The position numbers were made by a program, and so were the translations under genes. A model generated the notes under the pieces. The model had not been told where the DNA came from. It searched no databases and saw only the letters and a list, made by a program, of their open reading frames with translations. This document shows positions 8,656-13,795 of a stretch of DNA of 13,795 nucleotides, piece after piece. Positions within the stretch are counted from its first letter, which is position 1, and every line of letters starts with the position of its first letter. The stretch comes from Acidimicrobiia bacterium (GTDB lineage Bacteria > Actinomycetota > Acidimicrobiia > Spongiisociales > ZC4RG35), in contig JAOUGY010000070.1 in NCBI GenBank assembly GCA_029865445.1, forward strand, positions 1-13,795. Direction: 5' to 3'.

Positions 8656-9915
8656 TCATTCGACGGTTCCGATCAGATCCACTTCCACCAACGTGTCTTT
8701 GACCAACAGTCCGGTCGTAGCGACCGTGGTGCGCGCTGGTGGCGTGGGGAAGTTCTCTTTCCAGACCTCGTCGAACCCGTTGAAGTCGACGAGGTCCATC
8801 ATGAAGACCTGGGCCTTGAACACGTTGCCGAGTGTCGACCCGGCCGCAGCGAACGTCGTCTTGAGGTTCTCCATGATGTACCTGGTCTGTTGTTTGATCT
8901 CCGACCCGTAGAACGGGAAGGCCTTGTTGATCGACGCCTCCGCCGGAACGCCCGTCTTGAAGTCGGAGGCGAGCTGACCGGCAGCGAACACCAATCCGTC
9001 CACGACGAAGGCCTCCGAGTAGTTCGCCAAAGGGCTCGGAGCTCCGGACTTCACCACCGTGTGGGTGGTGTCGTTGGTGTGAGCGATCAGATCGATCTCG
9101 ATGAGCTGTTCCGGCCCGGCGCCGAGCAACCCGCTCACGCCCACGGTCGTACGCGGGGGAGGGTTCTCCGGGAAGTACTCGCGCCACACCTCGTCGAAAC
9201 CGTTGAAGTCCCACATGCTCGTGAGGAACACCTGGGCCTTGACCACGTTGGCGAGCGACGAATTGGCCGCCTCGAACGTCCGCTTGAGATTCTCCATGAT
9301 GTAACGCGTCTGCAGCTTGATGTTCGACCCGTAATAGGGGAAGTTGGGGTGGGTCTTCGCCTCGGGCGGGACACCGGTCTTGAAGTCGGAGGCGATCTGA
9401 CCGGCGGCGAACACCAGGTTGCCCACCCGGTACGCCTCGGTGTAGTTGGCCAGCGGCTGCGGTGCCGCCGAGGTGATGACTTCGTGCTCGACCGAGTCGA
9501 CGTGACCGATCAGGTCGATCTCGATCAGCTGGGCGGGCCCGGCTCCCAGCAACATCGGGATCTCGAGGGTTGTCCTGGCAGGAGGCCGGCCCGGGAAGTA
9601 CTCACGCCACACTTCGTCGAAGGCGTTGAAGTCGCCGAGCGAGGTGAGAAACACCTGAGCTTTGACGACGTTCTCGAGTGACGAACCGGCAGCCTCGAAC
9701 GTCTTCTTCAGGTTGTCGAGGCAATAGCGCGTTTGTGCCTTGATGTCGGATCCATAGAAGGGAAACGCCTTGTTGATGGTGGCTTCCGGCGGCACGCCGG
9801 TCTTGAAGTCGGAGGCGAGTTGGCCCGCCGCGAACACGAGGTCGCCCGCTCGGAACGCCTCGGAGTAGTTGGCGAGGGGACGGGGGGCTGCGGATGTGAT
9901 CAACTGAGCGGGCAT
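8656..9915 (-). CDS. Triple-domain RidA (YjgF/YER057c/UK114) protein
   Basis: The 419-residue product consists of three near-identical RidA domains in tandem, about residues 1-142, 143-285 and 286-419. Each repeats PLANY(S/T)EA, VFAAGQ(L/I)ASDFKTGV, QTRY...NL, the KAQVF strand, DFN(A/G)FDEVW and P(A/P)RTT. The Arg aligned with the substrate-carboxylate-binding Arg of RidA is kept in all three: Arg114, Arg255 and Arg395. Ordinary RidA is about 130 residues and works as a homotrimer with active sites between subunits, hydrolysing reactive enamines/imines, so this looks like a trimer on one chain. Repeat 2 differs around THPNFPYYGS, where 1 and 3 share INKAFPFYGS. Repeat 3 lacks the LLGAGP segment. 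ATG 9915 is supported by GAGGAGAG at 9919-9926; the frame's 15 upstream codons are not used. Lying 11 bp ahead of the binding-protein gene, it probably acts on a product of the imported compound. Confidence 0.93.
   Translation of the reverse strand: MPAQLITSAAPRPLANYSEAFRAGDLVFAAGQLASDFKTGVPPEATINKAFPFYGSDIKAQTRYCLDNLKKTFEAAGSSLENVVKAQVFLTSLGDFNAFDEVWREYFPGRPPARTTLEIPMLLGAGPAQLIEIDLIGHVDSVEHEVITSAAPQPLANYTEAYRVGNLVFAAGQIASDFKTGVPPEAKTHPNFPYYGSNIKLQTRYIMENLKRTFEAANSSLANVVKAQVFLTSMWDFNGFDEVWREYFPENPPPRTTVGVSGLLGAGPEQLIEIDLIAHTNDTTHTVVKSGAPSPLANYSEAFVVDGLVFAAGQLASDFKTGVPAEASINKAFPFYGSEIKQQTRYIMENLKTTFAAAGSTLGNVFKAQVFMMDLVDFNGFDEVWKENFPTPPARTTVATTGLLVKDTLVEVDLIGTVE
8656..9915 (-). repeat. Three tandem RidA-coding repeats (about 400-430 bp each)
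   Basis: Approximate units are 9915-9490, 9489-9061 and 9060-8659. DNA runs such as the one encoding ASDFKTG recur at each unit, and protein identity between units looks to be about two-thirds or more by eye. This is an internal tandem duplication in frame within one gene, not three genes: there is no stop or start between units. Confidence 0.8.
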
Positions 9916-10014
9916 GTTCTCTCCTCGGGTCGTCGATATTGCACGATACAGAACGAACATGAATCGCGCTCAAATTTCGGGGGGTTGATTTGATTCAAGC
10001 GCAACGACGAGCGG
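9916..10014 (-). promoter_or_regulatory. 99-bp gap with candidate promoter and small palindrome upstream of the RidA gene
   Basis: This is the only sizeable gap in the - strand series between the hydroxylase and transport genes, and it is more AT-rich than its surroundings. On the - strand TTGAGC (9973-9968) and TGTATC (9950-9945) sit 17 bp apart and could serve as -35 and -10, giving a short leader before the ribosome binding site at 9919-9926. A 9-base palindrome, TTGATTCAA (9990-9998), lies just upstream and could be an operator half. The -10 match is poor, so read-through from the hydroxylase genes is equally possible. Confidence 0.35.
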
Positions 10015-12243
10015 TCAGACCGCTCGAAGCCGATCCGGCGTCACCGGAAGTCGCCGCACCAGTCCGGGCGATGTGAGAGCGTCGTCGATGGCGGCGGCCA
10101 CCGCCGCACCGACCGCGGTGATGCCGCCTTCACCGGCACCCTTGACCCCCAGCGGGTTGAGAGGACTCGGCGTGGCCTCCGACAGCACGATCTCGACGGG
10201 TGGCATCTCGGTCAGCGTCGGCATCAGATAGTCCATGAACGAGGTAGCCAGCGGCTGGCCATGGTCATCGAAGACGAACTCCTCGTACAGGGCGCCGCCG
10301 AGCCCCTGGGCCACGGCCCCCACGAGCTGTCCCTCCACCAATGTCGGATTGATGGCTTTTCCGACGTCGTAGCCGATCACGAACCGCTCTACCGCCACCG
10401 CCGAGGTCTCGGCATCCACCGCGACGACCGCCAGGTGGACCCCGTAGGGATACGTCATGTGGTCGGTCGTGAACTCCTCGGTTGCCGAAAGACCGCCGGT
10501 CACCGCACCGACTTCCGCGAAGCCGACCGACGCCCCCGGCGAGCCGACCACGAAGACCCGGCCCTCGGCGACGTCGAGATCGGCCGGACTCGCTTCCAGC
10601 ATGGCCGCGGCCTCGTCGATGATCATCCGCCGCAGGGTTTGGGACGCGGCCAGCGTGGCCGAACCCGTCATCACGGTGGTCCGGGTCGCAAACGCACCCA
10701 TCCCCCGATCGATTCGATCCGTCTGGCCGTGTGTGACCCTGATCGACTCGAAGTCGGCGCCGAGGGCGGATGCACACACCTGGGCCATCGCCGTCTCGAT
10801 CCCCTGTCCGATCGAGGCGACACCCGTGATCACCTCCACCGTGCCGTCCTCACTCAGCTCGATACGCACCTCGTCGAACGGACCGAGGCCACTCTTCTCG
10901 ACGAACAGACCGACACCCATGCCGACCAACTCGCCGCGCCCTCTCCTGCTGACCAATTCGGCAACGAGCGTTGTGTGATCGACGTGGTCGAGCACCGCGT
11001 CGAGCAACGTTGGGTAGTCACCGGAGTCGTACACCACGTGCGTCCCCAGCGCGAGGAGGTCCCGTTCGTACGGGATTTCACCCGGGGTGATGAGGTTCAT
11101 CCGCCGGACCTCGATCCGGTCCAGACCGAGACGGTCGGCCACGGCGTCGATCACTCGCTCACGAACGAACGTGCCTTCGTATCGCCCCGGGGCACGATAG
11201 GTCCCCGCGGGTGTCTTGTTGGTGAGAACGATGTGACCGGTCACCCGATAGGAAGGGATCCGGTACGGGCCCGGAAGCATGGCGGCGGTGAGGTCGGGGA
11301 CGGTCGCCGCATGGGTCCGGACGTAGGCGCCCTGATCGTGAAAGAACTCGTCGTCGATAGCCGTGATGACGCCATCGCGGGTCGCGGCTGCCCGAATACG
11401 GTGCACCTGGTCGCGTGAGTGGTTGGCGGCCACCAGGTGTTCCCGACGATCTTCGATCCATTTGATGGGCCGCCCCAGGCGCATTGCCGCCACGCACACG
11501 AGCACGTCCTCGGGATACAACTCGCCACGGATGCCGAAGCCGCCACCGACGTGGCCCTCGGAGAAGTGGACATGGTCGCGATCCAGACCGAGCATCCGCG
11601 CCACGGCGTCACGGTTGTAGTGGGGCACCTTGGCTGCTCCGTACACCCGAAGCGCAGCGCCGTCCCAGGTGGCGAGCGCCCCCCGAGTCTCGAGTGGGAC
11701 ACCCGAATGACGTCCGATCGCCAGCTCGAGTTCGACCACCACATCGGCCTCGCCGAACGCCTTCTCCACGTCGCCGTAGCCCTTCTCGATGCGGGCCGGT
11801 TCACCCGAGAGGTCCGGCTGGAACAGCGTCGGCATCGTCACATCGAGGCTCACCTCGAGGTCGTCGTAGTCCACGAAGACGAGGTCCGCGGCATCCTCGG
11901 CCAGGTACTCGGATTCCGCGAACACCACCGCCACCGGCTCTCCCACGTATCGGACGAAGTCGACCGCGAGCACCGGCTGCCGGTAGGGCGACAGTCCCTC
12001 GACCTTGGTCATCCGGAAGTCGATGGGTGGGAGATCGCCCACGTCCGCGCCGGTCCAGACCGCCGCGACACCCGGCATCTCGAGCGCTGCGTCGACGTCG
12101 ACAGCGGCGATCCGACCCGAAGCGAGTTGCGACCGAACCACCCGCATGTGGAGCTGGCCGGCGAGCGTGACGTCGGCGGCGAACCGGGCCGTGCCGGTCA
12201 GGAGCGGCCGGTCTTCGATCCGCCGTGGCGAAGAACCGATCAC
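10015..12243 (-). CDS. Xanthine dehydrogenase/CoxL-family molybdopterin-binding large subunit (form II-like)
   Basis: This full-length large subunit has 742 residues. The N-terminal 'hammerhead' domain runs from about 15 to 130 (RPLLTGTARFAADV, VRYVGEPVAVVFAE). The molybdopterin domains follow, with GHVGGGFGIRG (230-240), TYRAPGR (348-354), SIGQGIETAMAQV including Gln480, and GVKGAGEGGI with the catalytic Glu705. The active-site loop TYRAPGR resembles form II/other hydroxylases; the AYxCSFR loop with its Cys, diagnostic of aerobic CO dehydrogenase, is absent, so CO oxidation is not supported. It hydroxylates an unknown substrate with the [2Fe-2S] subunit encoded just before it. The GTG at 12243 is chosen because GTGA overlaps the small-subunit stop, as at other junctions here; an upstream ATG at 12309 lies inside that gene. 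The stop is followed by the 99-bp gap. Confidence 0.92.
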   Translation of the reverse strand: MIGSSPRRIEDRPLLTGTARFAADVTLAGQLHMRVVRSQLASGRIAAVDVDAALEMPGVAAVWTGADVGDLPPIDFRMTKVEGLSPYRQPVLAVDFVRYVGEPVAVVFAESEYLAEDAADLVFVDYDDLEVSLDVTMPTLFQPDLSGEPARIEKGYGDVEKAFGEADVVVELELAIGRHSGVPLETRGALATWDGAALRVYGAAKVPHYNRDAVARMLGLDRDHVHFSEGHVGGGFGIRGELYPEDVLVCVAAMRLGRPIKWIEDRREHLVAANHSRDQVHRIRAAATRDGVITAIDDEFFHDQGAYVRTHAATVPDLTAAMLPGPYRIPSYRVTGHIVLTNKTPAGTYRAPGRYEGTFVRERVIDAVADRLGLDRIEVRRMNLITPGEIPYERDLLALGTHVVYDSGDYPTLLDAVLDHVDHTTLVAELVSRRGRGELVGMGVGLFVEKSGLGPFDEVRIELSEDGTVEVITGVASIGQGIETAMAQVCASALGADFESIRVTHGQTDRIDRGMGAFATRTTVMTGSATLAASQTLRRMIIDEAAAMLEASPADLDVAEGRVFVVGSPGASVGFAEVGAVTGGLSATEEFTTDHMTYPYGVHLAVVAVDAETSAVAVERFVIGYDVGKAINPTLVEGQLVGAVAQGLGGALYEEFVFDDHGQPLATSFMDYLMPTLTEMPPVEIVLSEATPSPLNPLGVKGAGEGGITAVGAAVAAAIDDALTSPGLVRRLPVTPDRLRAV

Positions 12244-12713
12244 GACCGCATGTGCTCGGCGGCCGCTTTCACGGCCTTGACGATGTTCTGATATCCCGTG
12301 CAGCGGCACAGGTTCGAAGAGAGGATCTCGATCATCTCCTCATCGCTCGGGTCTGGATTCTCGGCCAGGGCTCCCACGGCCAACATGAGGAAACCCGGGG
12401 TACAGAAGCCACACTGGAGCCCGTGGTGATCCCAGAAAGCCTGCTGCAGCGGGTGGAGTTGGCCATCCCGAGCGAGACCTTCGACCGTGGAGATCTCCAC
12501 GCCTTCGCACTGCACGGCGAAGACGAGGCATGCCCGGACCGGCTGGCCATCCATCAGAACCGTGCATGCTCCACACACACCGTGTTCACACCCGAGGTGG
12601 GTACCTGTGAGCCCGCATTCCTCCCTGAGCGCGTCGGCCAGCGTCATGCGGGCTTCCACGTCGATCGAATGCGTCGTGCCGTTGACGGTCAGATCGATGG
12701 TGTGATCACCCAC
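12240..12713 (-). CDS. [2Fe-2S] small subunit of a molybdenum hydroxylase (CoxS/XdhC-like)
   Basis: The 157-residue protein, the usual length for this subunit, carries two iron-sulfur clusters that pass electrons from the molybdenum site. The N-terminal plant-ferredoxin domain binds through Cys42, 47, 50 and 62 (GCEHGVCGAC...RAC). The C-terminal helical domain binds through Cys101, 104, 136 and 138 (CGFC and NLCRCTGYQ). All eight ligands are present. The GTG at 12713 is fixed by GAGGAGG (12720-12726) six bases upstream; it overlaps the preceding large-subunit gene by 8 bp, and a 4-bp overlap links it to the next. It sits between two large-subunit genes and could serve either or both. An FAD-binding middle subunit is not encoded in the window. 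Confidence 0.96.
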   Translation of the reverse strand: MGDHTIDLTVNGTTHSIDVEARMTLADALREECGLTGTHLGCEHGVCGACTVLMDGQPVRACLVFAVQCEGVEISTVEGLARDGQLHPLQQAFWDHHGLQCGFCTPGFLMLAVGALAENPDPSDEEMIEILSSNLCRCTGYQNIVKAVKAAAEHMRS

Positions 12714-13795
12714 GCACAACCTCCTCGGCTCGTCTGATTGCCGCTCGAACTCGCTCCGGTGTCGCCGGCATCTCGAAGACCTCGACACCGAGGTGCGAGA
12801 GGGCGTCGGAGATGGCGTTGAGGACAGCAGCCGGCGCTCCGATCGTTCCGCCTTCGCCCAGACCCTTGGCGCCCGTGATCGAGGCATCGGTGATGGTTTC
12901 GAGGTGGTGGATCTCGATGGCCGGAATCTCGCTGACCGTGGGGGGCAGATAGTCCAGAAGCGACGTCGTGAGAATGTTGCCGGACTGGTCGTAGACGATC
13001 TCCTCGAACAGCGCATTGGCAATGCCCTGGGTGACGCCCCCGGCGATCTGTCCGTCGACGATCATCGGATTCACCAGCAGCCCCGCATCCTCGACGACGA
13101 CGAATCGTTCAACCGTGACGTGACCCGTTTCGACGTCCACCTCCACGACGGCAACATGGCATGCGTTCGAAAAGGTTCCGGCCGGATCGTACGACGCCCG
13201 AGCGTGGAGCCCGGGTTCGGCTCCTGGCTCCAATCGGTGGCTCTGGTGGTGTGCGAGCCTGGCGATGTCACCGATGGCCGCGCCCTGGTCGGTGCCGGCT
13301 ACCACAGCCTTCCCTCCGTCGAGGACGATGTCCGCGGGGCTCGCCTCGAGCATCGATCCGGCAATCGATCGGATCCGCCCCGCCATCGCTTGCGCGGCCA
13401 GCTGGGACGCCCCGCCACAGATCACCATCGAACGACTCGCAAAGGTGCCCCACCCGTAGGGCGTTCGATCGGTGTCGCCGTGAATCACTCGCACGTCCAC
13501 GGGTTCAAGACCCAACTCGTCGGCCACCAGCTGGCTCAGGGTCGTCACGAGTCCCTGACCGTGAGGGCTTGCGCCGATCCTGAGCTCTACACGGCCGGAC
13601 GGATCCATGGAGAGGTCGACAACCTCGTAGCCGGGCGTGATCTCCATCGACCTGGCGGCGAATGTCGGAGTTCCATACCCGGTCCGTTCCGAGAACACCG
13701 AGAAACCGATGCCGATGCAGCGCCCCTCTCTTCGGAGCACCTCCTGCCGGGCTCGGAAGCCTGTCAGGTCCACGTGGCGAGCCGCCTCGTCCATC
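12706..13795 (-). CDS. Second molybdopterin-binding large subunit, C-terminal half (cut by window edge)
   Basis: The frame is open to the right edge and shows the last ~362 residues of a roughly 750-residue CoxL/XdhB-type large subunit; the ATG at 13794 is internal. Visible landmarks, numbered from that Met, are SPHGQGLVTTL with Gln80, GWGTFASRS (114-122), VVVEDAGLLVNPMIVDGQI (232-250), TGAKGLGEGGTIG with the catalytic-position Glu314, and a C-terminal ATPERVRAAI. It contributes the molybdopterin-cofactor site. It is clearly paralogous to the downstream large subunit and to the fragment at the left edge, but not a copy of either. Its stop lies inside the small-subunit gene's start region, so the two are translationally linked. 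Confidence 0.92.
   Translation of the reverse strand, partial: MDEAARHVDLTGFRARQEVLRREGRCIGIGFSVFSERTGYGTPTFAARSMEITPGYEVVDLSMDPSGRVELRIGASPHGQGLVTTLSQLVADELGLEPVDVRVIHGDTDRTPYGWGTFASRSMVICGGASQLAAQAMAGRIRSIAGSMLEASPADIVLDGGKAVVAGTDQGAAIGDIARLAHHQSHRLEPGAEPGLHARASYDPAGTFSNACHVAVVEVDVETGHVTVERFVVVEDAGLLVNPMIVDGQIAGGVTQGIANALFEEIVYDQSGNILTTSLLDYLPPTVSEIPAIEIHHLETITDASITGAKGLGEGGTIGAPAAVLNAISDALSHLGVEVFEMPATPERVRAAIRRAEEVVRG

Noticed and set aside
7481..8911. A 476-residue + strand open frame opposite the binding-protein gene
   Set aside because: Antisense to a well-supported lipoprotein gene; low-complexity Gly/Val/Asp composition and no family features.
7349..9214. Extended start for the binding protein
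   Set aside because: The extension is Arg-rich, overlaps the RidA gene in another frame, and would place the lipoprotein signal in the middle of the protein. ATG 8644 has a strong ribosome binding site.
10261..11418. A 385-residue + strand open frame opposite the molybdopterin subunit
   Set aside because: Antisense shadow of a gene with all expected family motifs.
12240..13795. Aerobic carbon-monoxide dehydrogenase operon (coxMSL)
   Set aside because: No AYxCSFR loop, no CoxM gene in view, and gene order is large-small-large rather than M-S-L.

Overview
The window reads as part of a high-GC actinobacterial chromosome. Dense gene packing, frequent GTG starts, 4-bp GTGA stop/start overlaps, strong GAGGAG-type ribosome binding sites, and a lipoprotein with an LAAC lipobox and a Gly/Ser/Asp/Thr-rich linker all fit Actinomycetota. 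An Acidimicrobiia-like lineage is my guess from style only. I see no tRNA, rRNA, CRISPR array, transposase or phage gene.

Left edge, + strand (1-1999): the C-terminal end of a xanthine dehydrogenase/CoxL-type molybdopterin subunit runs directly into (11-bp overlap) a double-NBD ABC ATPase of the simple-sugar/nucleoside (YufO/RbsA-like) class. This is the tail of an operon entering from outside the window. It meets the other cluster tail to tail in a 117-bp gap (2000-2116).

Everything else is on the - strand. In transcription order from the right edge: a molybdopterin subunit (N-terminus beyond the window), a [2Fe-2S] small subunit, a second full molybdopterin subunit, a 99-bp gap with a possible promoter, a protein of three fused RidA domains, a lipoprotein substrate-binding protein, a 14-bp perfect hairpin, then livH, livM, livG (broken by a frameshift), livF, an Old Yellow Enzyme-type flavin oxidoreductase and a HAD-superfamily hydrolase. 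Most genes from livH to the HAD gene abut or overlap by 1-4 bp, so they are probably co-transcribed.

Functionally this looks like an uptake-and-oxidation locus for a small organic compound. A branched-chain-amino-acid-type (HAAT) importer brings the substrate in. Molybdenum hydroxylase subunits (form-II-like, not CO dehydrogenase by their TYRAPGR motif) would hydroxylate it. The flavin oxidoreductase would reduce or oxidise an intermediate, and the RidA-type protein would hydrolyse a reactive enamine/imine. A nitrogen-containing ring or amine is a reasonable guess at the substrate, but nothing in the sequence fixes it. The most unusual items are the triple-RidA fusion, the frameshift in livG, the intercistronic hairpin after the binding-protein gene, and three separate CoxL-type genes within 14 kb with no FAD-subunit gene in view.
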